This document shows, in pieces, positions 42,875 to 53,487 of a stretch of DNA of 64,000 bases. Position numbers and translations under genes: made by a program. The notes under the pieces were generated by a model. That model was not told the origin of the DNA. It did not search any database and saw only the letters and a list, made by a program, of their open reading frames with translations. Location of the stretch: the NCBI GenBank assembly GCA_003868215.1, contig QWDQ01000031.1, positions 186,001-250,000 on the forward strand, given 5' to 3'. The first letter of the stretch is position 1; each line of letters begins with the position of its first letter. The stretch comes from Pseudophaeomoniella oleicola. Its lineage: Eukaryota > Ascomycota > Eurotiomycetes > Phaeomoniellales > Phaeomoniellaceae.

Positions 42875-44653
42875 ATGGCGTCCTTATTGGGCACCGGATA
42901 TGAGAGCAGCGACGAAGAGCCCTCGACGGCACCGAAGCCTTCGGCAACACCAGTAGTCGCTGCACCAGAAGTATCGTTGGAGGTATGATCATGGAACCTC
43001 ATGGTATACTGTTCAGACCAAGCTAATAAAATGCAGGACCCTACAATGATGCAGATGATGCTAGCTAAGCCGACAGACACAGCTCTGACCTACAATGTCA
43101 CATACGACAACCTAGCAAGACCGGCGCAAGGCCCAGCGAATCCATTTAAAACGGCAAATGGGGTGTCACTGAAGAGGAAAAATGTGTTGACAGGTACAGC
43201 TGAGGAGACCGTTATGAGCGCTGCTAGCTTCAATGCGCAGCATAGGACGTTCCAGAGTCTAGGCTATGCGCAGAATCCTTCGGCAAATGGCGTACTGGTA
43301 GGGGACCAGGCAGCGGCAGCAAAATACGGTGGCAAGGACTTGGTACAACTGCGACCGAGCAAAGAGGCGAGTGCCGCTATAAGGGCGAAGCGGCAGAAAA
43401 AGGGTGATTCAGGTATTGTAGAGGGTGCGGGCGCATATCTTGGGCCTTGGGCGAAATACGAGAATGCTGATCTGGCCTACGAGGAAGAGGCTGCGCTGGC
43501 AGATCGTGAGCTTGCTTCGGACGAAGAATGGGTCGAAGAGGAAATCGTACCAACAGATCTGTCGGCGCCACCGAAAGCTGCCACGGACTATGCTGCAGAC
43601 ACAGATGCAGCCGAGACTACGGAGTTTGTGGGCTCCGAAGAGTTCGACTACCAAGGTCGCACGTACATGCACGTACCACAAGATTTGGATCTGGATCTCC
43701 GGAAGGAACCTGGAAGCTTTACAAACTTCATACCGAAGAAGCTGGTACACTCCTTCAAGTCACACACGAAAGCCATCACAGCCATACAGTTCTTCCCAAA
43801 TTCCGGGCATCTCATGCTTTCAGCTTCAGCAGATTCGACCGTCAAGATATGGGATGCTCACCACTCTCGCGAGCTTCTGCGCAATTTCAAGGGGCACAAT
43901 AAATCCATAACAGCCATTGATTTCCAACCCCACGACGGCAGAACCTTCCTCACTGCCTCTTTAGATAGGCAGATGAAACTCTGGGACACCGAAACCGGCA
44001 AAGTGATCGCTCGCTTCAGCACAGGCAAAACTCCTCACTGCTTGAAGTTCCATCCCTCTGGTTCTAATACCCACGAGTTCATTGCCGGCATGTCCGATAA
44101 AAAGATTATCCAATACGACATACGGTCTGGCGAACTGACTCAAGAATACGACCACCATTTAGGCCCCATTAACTCACTTACGTTCGTTGACGAGAATCGC
44201 CGCTTCATCTCCACGTCAGACGACAAATCACTTCGTGCCTGGGAATACAATATTCCAGTGCCCATCAAATTCATCGCCGAACCACACATGTTCGCCCTCA
44301 CCCGCGCCGCCCCTCATCCGAATGGCAAGTACGTCGCCTTCCAATCATCCGACAACCAAATCGTCGTGTACTCGTCGCAAGACAAATTCCGCCAAAACCG
44401 CAAAAAGGCCTTCCGCGGCCACAACAACGCCGGCTACGCGATCGACCTCGCCATCTCGCCCGACGGCCAGTTCATCACCTCCGGCGATAGCGGCGGCTAC
44501 GTCTGCTTCTGGGACTGGAAGACCGGCAAGATGTACCACAAGATGCTGGCGGGCAAGGATGCGGGCGCCTGTACGGTCGTGCAGTGGAATCCGCAGGAGA
44601 GCAGCAAAGTCGCGACGGGAAATCTGGATGGAGTTATTCGGTATTGGGATTAA
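42875..44653 (+). CDS. PRP17: Pre-mRNA splicing factor Prp17/Cdc40
   Basis: Exons 42875-42982 and 43037-44653 give about 574 residues. The start MASLLGTGYESSDEE and then DPTMMQMMLAKPTDTALTYN, AHRTFQSLGYAQ-like and NPFKTANG stretches are typical of Prp17. The second half is a WD40 propeller of about seven blades (DSTVKIWD, DRQMKLWD, DKSLRAWEYN, SGDSGGYVCFWDW, LDGVIRYWD). Prp17 is a second-step splicing factor that joins the spliceosome after the first transesterification. The 54-nt intron separates a short acidic first exon, as in many fungal orthologues. The last third is strongly GC-rich at third positions. Confidence 0.94.
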
Positions 44654-44976
44654 ATGGAACATTGGAGTTTTAGATAGCTGTACCAATTGGTAATTACCAA
44701 TTACAATTTACATCCGTCACACATCCCACCTTTTTCCACCTCTACTCTTGGTCTTGGATTGGTCTCGGTCTCGGATTGAAGTGAGTATTATACAATAGAT
44801 GTTACATGTACATCTACCTAAAAGGAGGTATAGATACGACCTATATAAGGTACCTAGGAAAATGGACCGAGGTAACTTGATATGGGGAAGCTGGGAGATA
44901 ATAACAAAGATGACTGGGTGGAATACCATGTCGTCTTTCATTCCCCAACATGCTCATTATCAATGAACACGGTCTT
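44654..44976. other. Convergent 3' spacer
   Basis: Short spacer between the PRP17 and MPDU1-like 3' ends. No gene seen. Confidence 0.6.
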
Positions 44977-45912
44977 TCAACCTCTTCTCCTCGTCGAAGG
45001 GCTCTTTGTTTCCCTCCCAGATGTCTTTCCGATCTTTTTCTGGCCCATCGCAACGTCGCCAGCATTGTCGCTGATCTCGCCCGCGTGCTTCGCGGTGGCG
45101 ACTTTGCCCGGTTTGCCGGTGCTTCGCCAGTAGTAGACCATTTGTCCGGCGAGGACGGCGTTCAGGCTGAAGCCGGCGATGAAGCCGTAGAGGATGAGCT
45201 TGTCGTCGACTTCGGCGAGGGTCGTGAAGATGCGTGAGAGGGAGCCGAAGAGGTAGTTGAAGACGGCGAAGGCGGAGAGTTGGCCCGTGGAGCCGTTGAC
45301 GTAGTTTGTGACGATTTGGGGTACCTTACTGGAGATCGACAGGACGCCGGATGCGGCCTGGAGGTAGCTGAGCCAGGAGGCGGGGATCAGGGAGGGGTTA
45401 AACAGAGCGTAGATGGCGCCGGCAAGAACAGCGATGTAGGTCGCCGGGATGGCGGCGTTTTTGCTCGAGTAGTGGAGGACGAGCGCACCGATGACGATGT
45501 CCTGGGCGAGGATCAGCGCGGTCTCACCATACGTCGAGAATGGCCAGCCGCTTCGAACATTGTAGGTGAGGGTGATGAGGAACGACACGGTCTCGAGGAA
45601 GATGCTGAGGAAGCTAAGCCCGGCGCCAGACTGGCTGGAAATGATTTTGAGGATCTGGGGGATCTTGACGATCGTTGATGCGAGAATGATTACGGTACCG
45701 AGGGTCTTGGAGATCAGCAAGCTGGTGCATTCTGGCCGCGACAGGTCCAGGTCGAACAGCAGCGCGCTGTGGCAGGCGGGTCCGAGAAGAGAGATGATGA
45801 AGTTGTTGACCGGGGAGGGGAGGTTACTGGCGATTGGCGCGAGGATGGGTTTCAAGGGATCGACGATGTGCTCCTGCACCAGAGGTAGGACTTTTGTGTT
45901 GATCGCTTCCAT
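44977..45912 (-). CDS. PQ-loop protein, MPDU1/Lec35 type
   Basis: Intronless, 311 residues from the ATG at 45912; a TTG three codons upstream is in frame. Two PQ-loop repeats are visible: ASTIVKIPQILKIISSQSG and SSKVPQIVTNYVNGSTGQLS. About seven membrane helices can be traced. The central GLSFLSIFLETVSFLITL and YNVRSGWPFSTYGETALIL blocks match mannose-P-dolichol utilisation defect 1. MPDU1 supports use of dolichol-linked mannose and glucose donors in the ER lumen (N-glycans and GPI anchors). The hydrophilic Lys/Arg-rich tail ends SPSTRRRG. No signal peptide is required in this family. Confidence 0.92.
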   Translation of the reverse strand: MEAINTKVLPLVQEHIVDPLKPILAPIASNLPSPVNNFIISLLGPACHSALLFDLDLSRPECTSLLISKTLGTVIILASTIVKIPQILKIISSQSGAGLSFLSIFLETVSFLITLTYNVRSGWPFSTYGETALILAQDIVIGALVLHYSSKNAAIPATYIAVLAGAIYALFNPSLIPASWLSYLQAASGVLSISSKVPQIVTNYVNGSTGQLSAFAVFNYLFGSLSRIFTTLAEVDDKLILYGFIAGFSLNAVLAGQMVYYWRSTGKPGKVATAKHAGEISDNAGDVAMGQKKIGKTSGRETKSPSTRRRG

Positions 45913-47012
45913 GGCGGACAATCCTCAGAGATCAGTGTCGTGGGAACGGAGAGCTGATAGAGGTCGTTGGAAGATCACTTTGCTTTTAAAGAGGTTATCA
46001 GAAGCATGGACTCGAGAAAGAGAGAAAAGGTGGTCTCTATGGGAATTGTTGTTTGGCCCTTGCGCGCAGCGGAGCTTCAAGATGAGCATGGGGAATGCTT
46101 GAGCTCCGCCAAAAGATGTGGGACAAAATATTTCCTTTCCGAGGTTTGTTTTCGGATCGTCTTGCGGGGAAGCTACTATGATACCGTAGTACACATGTAG
46201 GTATTGTAATGGGAAGATGAATGACTACGATTGCGATATAGCTGTTATCGCTATTATGAGAACATCAACGTTTGTCTTATATGATTGATAGAGCCCAAGT
46301 AAAAGTGAATGCAAGGCCCAAGGGTTTGAACTCGTCATATCGGACACATTGATAATCTTTAATAGATTCTGACCTACTTACTATCCGCTAAGTTTCTCTT
46401 GCTGCCCCCTAACTCCCGCGGACGGAGGCTATGCACAGCTAATTTGTAAAACCGCCGTGAGATTAGTATAATACCCGGTTGACCTTCCGAACATTCTTGC
46501 TCGCTTCTCTTGAGTGTGAGGGAAAGTCATCTCAGTTCCCCATGGTCTTCCAATAGACCTGGCGTATCAGCTGTAGTATGCCGGCCGAACCGACACCGAT
46601 ATCTACCTCGCGACGGTGTAATGAAAGACCTGATATCGAGGCACGCTTCAAGATGTATGCTGTCCAGGTTCGCTTGCTCGGTACCTGAGATCGTACTCTG
46701 CCATCAACGAGAGCTCCGTAGTTATGAATAGATGGACTGCCTACCCAGGCTCTCGGGTACACCCGGATTGATAGCGTATGGCGGCTATTGAGATGTCCCG
46801 ATTCGATAGGGTCATGCGGATATGAATTTGGCAGCTTGAGCTACCGAGCATGAGGTGCTGATGCTTACAAGTAAGCCGCCTCTGTAGAAGAAGACTCCCC
46901 TGCATTGCGTATTCGTTTCTCGTTTCCAACAACAACTATGCGCAAGTTTGATTTCGATCTGTTTAGATTGAAACATCTGCGACACTTGCTGCCAGCGTAG
47001 GAAGTACAACAT
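45913..47012. other. Intergenic region
   Basis: About 1.1 kb upstream of the MPDU1-like gene and downstream of MED8. Several short open frames overlap one another on both strands. None has a motif or a spliced continuation that I can see. Confidence 0.5.
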
Positions 47013-47844
47013 TCACCCCGAGGGCAGTCCCAACCCATGTGGAGGCGATGCACCGGTCATCATAAATCGAAAGACGTGATCTAATGCCATTGACGGAGCT
47101 CTTGGGGTAATACCTGTCGCGGTCTTGGACAGTTCTGCTCCGTCCTCAGACTTGTCGGCCATACCGTTCATCTCGACGTCTTCTTGTCCATTCTCTTCCT
47201 CATCCTCCTCATCTTCGTCCTCCTCCTCATCATCATCCCCAGAGTCAAGTTCTGGAACAGCAAGCTTTCGCTTTAGGCCGGTGACCACATTCTCGACCCC
47301 GGATTCGACTTCTGCGAGGGTGTAGTCTGCGCCCCAAAGCTGCTTGCGTGCTTCCGTATTGGCTGTTCCAGGAGCCCACTCCCAAAGATCTCGTAGGTCG
47401 ACACTGGGCTTTCCTTGCGCGTCTGAATTGAGTACATCTTGGAGTACAGATTGGCCCCGTTCCACCCAATCCTCCACAGAGGGCTCCAACCTAGTGCGCA
47501 TAAGTTGTTGGAGGATGGCTTCCTGCGTTCTGCCCGGGAAAGTTGGCAATGGATGTGCGACAGTAGAAGCATAGAGATCCTGATACTGAGACAGTTGTTT
47601 TGCTATGCTTTGTAGATTATTCGATATGATCGAGAACTGAGACTGTAGAGATGACCTGACACAAGGATTGGAAATATTAGAATAATACGTTGAGCATAAG
47701 CTGCTTGCATTGCGCATACCATGGTGGGAGAGGGTCGCTCTGACCGATATTGTTCTGCAGTGAGTTGAGCGAATTGTACAATTGTTGTAGGCGTAGTCTC
47801 AGCTGCTCGAGGGCATGAATATCATCCACATCTAGAGTTGCCAT
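47013..47844 (-). CDS. MED8: Mediator complex subunit 8
   Basis: Exons 47844-47720 and 47655-47013 on the minus strand encode about 255 residues. The start MATLDVDDIHALEQLRLRLQ and QNNIGQSDPLPPW join across the intron to SSLQSQFSIISNNLQSIAKQ. Together they make the helical Med8 core, followed by YPLP-like (AHPLPTFPG) and LLRTRLEP-like (QQLMRTRLEPSVEDW) motifs. A strongly acidic tract (residues about 185-205) precedes the C-terminus. Med8 is in the Mediator head module and contacts TBP. It is divergent from COX10, with only 222 bp between the start codons. Confidence 0.93.
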
Positions 47845-48066
47845 GCCTCTTTTGAGATCCGCGATATGCGCGGCTCAAGCTTGTGATTTCCGGGGATTTC
47901 TCTAGAAGCAGCGCTCTCATAGTTGTACGTAGTATTAATTAAGTAGATACTGGATAATATATGGTCTCCACATAGACGGTGGAGAAGCATTGAAGCTTCC
48001 AACTTATTGTCTGGAGACGACCTTCGACGCCGCAATTGTCGCTAAGGATTGTGCAGATAACCAAAT

Positions 48067-49608
48067 ATGAATGCTCGGTCGAGCATAAGAGGCTCCAGAA
48101 TAGCCCTGGAGGCCGAACCGTTGTGCTTTAGATGCCTCGCAGAAATAATTGGCACACCACTGGTCAGATCTAGTCAGCGCTCCTCATTTCATAGTAGGAG
48201 AACATTGCAAGCAGCTTCAACTCCGGAACGCGTCGTTGCACCCCATACACTATTCGACAAGTATTTCTTTACAAACATATCATACGACCGCACACGACGC
48301 CCAAATTCAAAGCTGGCGGGATTCCGATCGAATGTCAAGTCTTCAACTCTTGCTACGAGAGAGTCGCAAGCCGAACCTTTGGCACCGGGGACCTCACAGA
48401 ATTCAGATACTACAATAGATGATGCGACAAGACCATCGGCTGCTCGCCGTAGGCGGAGGCGTAGGGAAGAAACCGCAGATGCGGTCATACCACCGGATGC
48501 TTCATCTCAGTTGACAACAGCCGCTACAAGTCTGCCAACATCCGCTTCTCTCCGGCGGAAATTTGCAACCTATCTTTCCTTGACAAAACCGCGACTTTCC
48601 TTTCTAATGACATTGACGACGACCACCGCGTATTCTCTTTATCCTGTACCTGACATATTGAGCTCTGATGCTACCAACCTTGCCGCCACTAGCCTAACAT
48701 TTCTGTGGCTGACCTCTGGCACTTTCCTCTCCTCGGCATGTGCCAACACTTTGAACATGGCTTTTGAACCCGAGTACGACTCTCAAATGTCCCGAACTAG
48801 GAATAGACCTCTTGTCAGAAAACTGGTGACAACGAAAGCGGCGTACATTTTCGCTTTCTTCGCCGGTACCACGGGAGTCGCCTTACTTTTCTTCGGCACT
48901 AATCCGACCGTAGCTGCGCTCGGTGCACTGAACATATTCTTGTATGCAGGTGTCTACACCCCAATGAAAAGGCTATCGGTGGTAAACACCTGGGTTGGTG
49001 CTATAGTGGGAGGGATCCCACCGCTGATGGGATGGACTGCGGCGGCAGGTCAGACAGCGACGTTGGAACATCATTCGTGGCAAGATCTGCTCTTCTCCAC
49101 GGACTCAATCGGGGGCTGGCTTCTTGCTGGCCTGCTTTACGCATGGCAGTTTCCACATTTCAACGCATTGGCTCATACTATTCGAGATGAGTATAGGAAT
49201 GCCGGCTATCGTATGCTAGCGTGGACGAATCCTGCTATGAATGCTAGAGTAGCATTGCGGTACTCTGTGGCCTTGTTTCCCATCTGTGCTGCTCTGTGGT
49301 GGGTTGGCGTGGTGAACCCTGGCTTCTTGGTACTGAGCGGAGCAGCTAATATTTGGATGACTCGGGAAGCTTTGAATTTCTGGAGAAAGTCCGGTGGTGG
49401 TGGTAGCGCTAGAGGGTTGTTCTGGTCCAGTATATGGCACCTACCGTTGGTGATGGTAGGAGGACTGCTCTGTAAGACTGGAATATGGGACGGGCTTTCA
49501 AGTAGAGATGAAGAAGCCGAGGATCTGGATCCAATGCCATTGCTAAGCATGGATAAACCTGCCCTCGATTCTGGTGCAGCCATTAGTCAACCCGACGACT
49601 CAGCTTAA
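48067..49608 (+). CDS. COX10: Mitochondrial protoheme IX farnesyltransferase
   Basis: Intronless, 513 residues. The first 140 residues are a presequence and a hydrophilic region. The UbiA-type prenyltransferase domain begins at about 165 (LSLTKPRLSFLMTLTTTTAY). The Asp-rich substrate motif is present as N-x-x-F-E-x-x-x-D with MSRTRNRPL. The second conserved region is PHFNALAHTIRDEYRNAGYRML. Eight or so membrane segments can be traced. It farnesylates haem b to haem O, the first step of haem A synthesis for cytochrome c oxidase. The Ser/Asp-rich tail is variable. Confidence 0.96.
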   Translation: MNARSSIRGSRIALEAEPLCFRCLAEIIGTPLVRSSQRSSFHSRRTLQAASTPERVVAPHTLFDKYFFTNISYDRTRRPNSKLAGFRSNVKSSTLATRESQAEPLAPGTSQNSDTTIDDATRPSAARRRRRRREETADAVIPPDASSQLTTAATSLPTSASLRRKFATYLSLTKPRLSFLMTLTTTTAYSLYPVPDILSSDATNLAATSLTFLWLTSGTFLSSACANTLNMAFEPEYDSQMSRTRNRPLVRKLVTTKAAYIFAFFAGTTGVALLFFGTNPTVAALGALNIFLYAGVYTPMKRLSVVNTWVGAIVGGIPPLMGWTAAAGQTATLEHHSWQDLLFSTDSIGGWLLAGLLYAWQFPHFNALAHTIRDEYRNAGYRMLAWTNPAMNARVALRYSVALFPICAALWWVGVVNPGFLVLSGAANIWMTREALNFWRKSGGGGSARGLFWSSIWHLPLVMVGGLLCKTGIWDGLSSRDEEAEDLDPMPLLSMDKPALDSGAAISQPDDSA

Positions 49609-50130
49609 TGATACCAGAACTTCACCTTGGGATTATTACGCCTACCTATGCATGAATCTGCCAGCTCTAACATCTTCTTATCCGTATTCACAGTAACCGT
49701 CTTTTGGTGGCCAAGTCATGATAGCAATTCACCCACTCTGTCGTGTCTTCACTTCCGAAATTTCACTTCTCTGATACATTTACCACACACCTCTGTCGTC
49801 TCTTCACTTCCCAGGGATTTCATCTCTCTGATACGGATACCACACAGCTCAAAAATCTTTCACTCTGGGAGGACTGTTTGTTCACACGCTTCTCTACACC
49901 CAACATTCCAGAGTTGACATCCTTCATATTGCACTACATAAGTGCGGCTCTAGATCTTCAGAGTCACTTTCATTAGAAGTTTTCATTCTTCACAAACTTA
50001 CGCTCTCGAGGACGACTTCGCTCTAAAAGTCTGGAGCTTTCTTTCAATTTGTTCAGGCCTCTAGATCTCGAGTTACAATCACCGACGTCAATCATAACTC
50101 CCCAGACCTGTATTGAAGGCTCATCTCAGG
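49609..50130. other. Intergenic region with tandem duplication
   Basis: About 0.5 kb. It contains a diverged 55-bp tandem duplication (49736-49846) and the 5' flank of the next gene. Confidence 0.65.
49736..49846. repeat. Diverged tandem duplication, about 55 bp period
   Basis: 49736-49789 and 49791-49846 share CTCTGTCGT.TCTTCACTTCC at their start, TCTCTGATAC in the middle and TACCACACA at the end. About three quarters of the bases match. It probably lies in the 5' leader or promoter of the gene at 50131. Confidence 0.8.
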
Positions 50131-52008
50131 ATGGGTAGGTTCGCAACACCGGTCGAGAGAGCTGCTATCGTTGAAGCGATTGTGGGACGGTCTTCATCCT
50201 CAGCCCTCCCTTCACAGCGTGAAGTAGATCAAGATGGGCAAAAGCTAGTGGAATTCTGGCCGACGAATAGTTGGACACAAGGGCAACGAGAGACTTTGTG
50301 TTTAATGAAAGCGACTTACAAAAATACCGATACTGAAATGGCCCAGATATTTAGTGCCATGTTTGCTGAACATCTTCGACACCAGGGCTTTACGAATGGC
50401 CTCAAGCAAGGTTCACTATTGGCTCAATGGTCGGATTTAAAAAAAATTGGAGCTAAGGGGCACGAAATATGGCGTGCAATCTTCGTGGATCGTAACTTCG
50501 AAGACGTTCGACGGGATTTCGTACACCTCCGAAATGATGTCGAAGATGTGGCTCGGAGGCTCAGGATCGAGTTGGTATTGAGTGTCGACAATCGAGAATT
50601 CGTCGTCAGAAGTCCTGTCAGAAAGAAGAAGAAAAGGACCAGAGACAACATCCGCAATGTCTTAGGTGACTTCAGCTCAGGCTCTGATACCGACGAAGGA
50701 CGGTATGGACCTCCAAGACCTATATCAAAACGAACAAAGACAATGCCGGATATTCGAACCCCTCAGCGGCAAAAAGCAAATACGAAGGCATTGATAACAC
50801 CACCCGCATCTGGGCGACAGCATGACCCGCCGAGAGCTTTCCCTCCTTTACTCTATAGGTTTGCCGACTCAAATTCTCAGGGCGTTAATGAGAAGAGCCT
50901 TATCCGCGCAGGACTCTACGTTGATGGACCCTCGCATAATGTTGAAGAAGAAGATTTCGAAGATGCTGCATACACCCATCTGGAACCGAAACCAGTATCA
51001 ACACCCTTCATAAGCTTTTTCAACTCGTTGAGACCTAGTCTTCAACGCGCCCTTAAATCGGGAGCAGAAGACGCTCGTGTCCTTGTGGTTGATTCCTCTA
51101 AGATCATCCAAAGCTATCAAAGGCGCTATGGAACAGAAGACGGTGCCATTTTCTCGGCTAAAGGTTTGATCCTGAAGTATAATTTCAAGCTTCGAGGAGG
51201 TTATCTCGCTACCCCAGAATACCTCGTCTGGAGCTCTATTACCGAAGATGCTATCGTTGCAGTTTTCACAATGAAAGATCTTCGGGCGTATGTCAACCGC
51301 CGAACAGAATTGCGAGACGTGTTGCAAATAAACGAGATCGTATCTGCAACTTCTGGGTGCTTTTTAGGTCGCAAATTTCGATATCCTGGTCATCTCTCGG
51401 CTTACGAGATCGGAGCTATTACTGGACGTTTTCTCGACGCTATGGGTTTTCCGGTCAACTATGTGGAGCAAGCAGCCATCCGCTTCCGGATTAAATGGGA
51501 ACTGAGAAGAGCAAATCTAAAAGATTATATGAAGGGCGTACTGGATCAGTGTCCCGCCGCGAATTCTCCAACAGCAGCAGAATCGTATCTCAAAGGTCAA
51601 GAGGAGTACGATACAGACAATGATAAGGGAGATTACGACATTGAATCCCTCGACCTGTGGCCGTGGCCGCAGCTTGAAAATCCTCAGGGACGCCATCAAA
51701 GTACACCAACACCTAGCATGTGGAGTGGGTGGTCGGCACCTTCTACCACCGGACATCTTGAGCGGAAATCGACATCACTCGCAAACCCCAACGTTGTTGA
51801 TCTCACCCACGAAGACGCTTTTAGCGATGACGATGTGAGCATTTTAGGAGATACCCTCGAAGACATTGAAGCTTTGAGTATAGAGGTAGCGCTGGGAAGC
51901 GAGTCGAGAAGCGAGCCGAGAACTGCATCACCTGGAGGTTCCCCAACCACGATCTTCGATGATGGTGATTACGTTTATGTCCCCGATGGAATTGGCCACG
52001 GTGGCTGA
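50131..52008 (+). CDS. DUF7587-like protein with N-terminal Myb/SANT-like segment
   Basis: Intronless, 625 residues from the ATG at 50131. Residues about 48-110 (NSWTQGQRETLCLMKATYKN, then EMAQIFSAMFAEHLRHQG) look like the SANT/Myb-like helices often placed before DUF7587 in filamentous fungi. A basic linker (RKKKKRTRD) may be a nuclear localisation signal. Residues about 230-480 resemble DUF7587: FPPLLYRFADSNSQG, FISFFNSLRPSLQRAL, GGYLATPEYLVWSSI and AIVAVFTMKDL. The C-terminal quarter is acidic and disordered. The family has no known function; some members lie in expanded lineage-specific sets. The assignment rests on pattern memory. Confidence 0.72.
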   Translation: MGRFATPVERAAIVEAIVGRSSSSALPSQREVDQDGQKLVEFWPTNSWTQGQRETLCLMKATYKNTDTEMAQIFSAMFAEHLRHQGFTNGLKQGSLLAQWSDLKKIGAKGHEIWRAIFVDRNFEDVRRDFVHLRNDVEDVARRLRIELVLSVDNREFVVRSPVRKKKKRTRDNIRNVLGDFSSGSDTDEGRYGPPRPISKRTKTMPDIRTPQRQKANTKALITPPASGRQHDPPRAFPPLLYRFADSNSQGVNEKSLIRAGLYVDGPSHNVEEEDFEDAAYTHLEPKPVSTPFISFFNSLRPSLQRALKSGAEDARVLVVDSSKIIQSYQRRYGTEDGAIFSAKGLILKYNFKLRGGYLATPEYLVWSSITEDAIVAVFTMKDLRAYVNRRTELRDVLQINEIVSATSGCFLGRKFRYPGHLSAYEIGAITGRFLDAMGFPVNYVEQAAIRFRIKWELRRANLKDYMKGVLDQCPAANSPTAAESYLKGQEEYDTDNDKGDYDIESLDLWPWPQLENPQGRHQSTPTPSMWSGWSAPSTTGHLERKSTSLANPNVVDLTHEDAFSDDDVSILGDTLEDIEALSIEVALGSESRSEPRTASPGGSPTTIFDDGDYVYVPDGIGHGG

Positions 52009-52478
52009 CTAGAACGACATCTGCAACATTATCGCTATCTGTAGTATTGGTAGGGGTATTGAGGGAGATTGAGGGAGCGTTTCTACGGAATCTGTAATGA
52101 TATGGGAGTATGAGAGGCGCGTAGGCGGAGAATTCTGAGGTTCGAGGGCGTACAGAGGATGTTAACTCAAGCATCGTTCAATGTGACAAGGGGTGAGCCA
52201 GAATGGCTGCTGTGCCATAGGATCCAAGACATCACAGATTACCAAAATTGATAGGAACAGATCTTAAAGTTTGTTCATCGCATCGAATTTGAACTATTCG
52301 AGTACTGATTGTGAAAGCCCAGCCCATGTCTTTCCCATGAATCGATATCATGCCATTCTGTATGCTGCGCAAAACCCATAGGTACTTCGGCCAGTCCGCT
52401 TTTTGTACCTTGTAGTGCAGCTTTTCACTTCGCATTCGTAGCACACCATCAATCCCTCCCATGCACCATGCAAACAAT
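52009..52478. other. Convergent 3' spacer
   Basis: Spacer between the DUF7587-like gene and RPS11. No gene seen. Confidence 0.6.
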
Positions 52479-53099
52479 CTAGAACTTTTGGAATTGCTTG
52501 ACGGCCTTGCCAGTTCTTGGCAACACTCGGAGAACGTTGAATCGCACCTGATAAATCGTTAGCATCCAACGATCAAGCCATCACTTAGCCACAAATTTAA
52601 CATACAGTCTTGCTCAAAGGTCGGCACTGCCCAACAGTAACTATGTCACCCTCCTCAACACGGAAAGCTGGGCTGACGTGCGCAGCAAGGTTGGTGTGTC
52701 TCTTCTCGTAACGGGAGTACTTTGGGACGAAGTGGAGGTATTCACGGCGGATGATAAGAGTACGGTGCATCTTGGTTGAGACGACTTTGCCGGTCAGGAT
52801 ACGGCCACGGATTGAAACTTCGCCGGTGAATGGGCACTTCTTGTCTGTTCAAACGATGTGTTAGACGACTTGACCTTCTACCTCTCCCAACATAATTGAC
52901 AGATTGGACCATTCGTACCAATGTATGTTCCCTCAATAGCAGTCTTTGGGGTCTTGAAACCGAGACCAACATCCTTGAACCATCTTCGTCCACCCTTGCC
53001 GGCTCTCTTCGACTTGATAGCACCCTTTTTGTGGTTAAGGAAAATGTGAGGTTGCTTTTGAAAGGCGCGCTCGCTCTGGACAGTCAACTCGGTCGCCAT
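52479..53099 (-). CDS. RPS11: 40S ribosomal protein uS17 (S11)
   Basis: Exons 53099-52919, 52844-52606 and 52547-52479 on the minus strand encode 162 residues, the usual length. Signatures: [79 protein letters not shown] and [20 protein letters not shown]. The end is KAVKQFQKF. It binds 18S rRNA in the small-subunit body. It is divergent from the KNL1/Spc7 gene across 388 bp. Confidence 0.97.
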
Positions 53100-53487
53100 A
53101 GTTGCGGTTGGTGCGATCGAGGGTGGTTGTCGATGGTTGTGAGATTGGAATTCGGCGTCGGTGAGGTTCAAGATAATTCTTCTGTGGGATCCCAAGTTTT
53201 GGAGATCGCACTTTCGTCTGTGTGAAAATTTCACGTGACCTGCAGCACTAGCTGGTTGGCCTAGTCTATTTGAGGAGACATTTCTTGGCGGCAAATCGGT
53301 TTGTTTACAATCTCCCCCAAGCGCGACCGAGCGGCCGCGACTAATCTTGAATACTTCGTCATACTGAAAGCATTATCTACAAATACCGTGAGCCACTTTG
53401 TCAATCAATAGCTGCGAGATTGATCAATAGCAACAGACATGAAGTGAAACCTCTAATCCTCATATCTGTTTGTAACGTCTTTCAATT
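53100..53487. other. Divergent promoter RPS11 / KNL1
   Basis: 388-bp shared upstream region. No clear ribosomal-protein box is visible here, unlike the RPS2 promoter. No gene seen. Confidence 0.55.
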
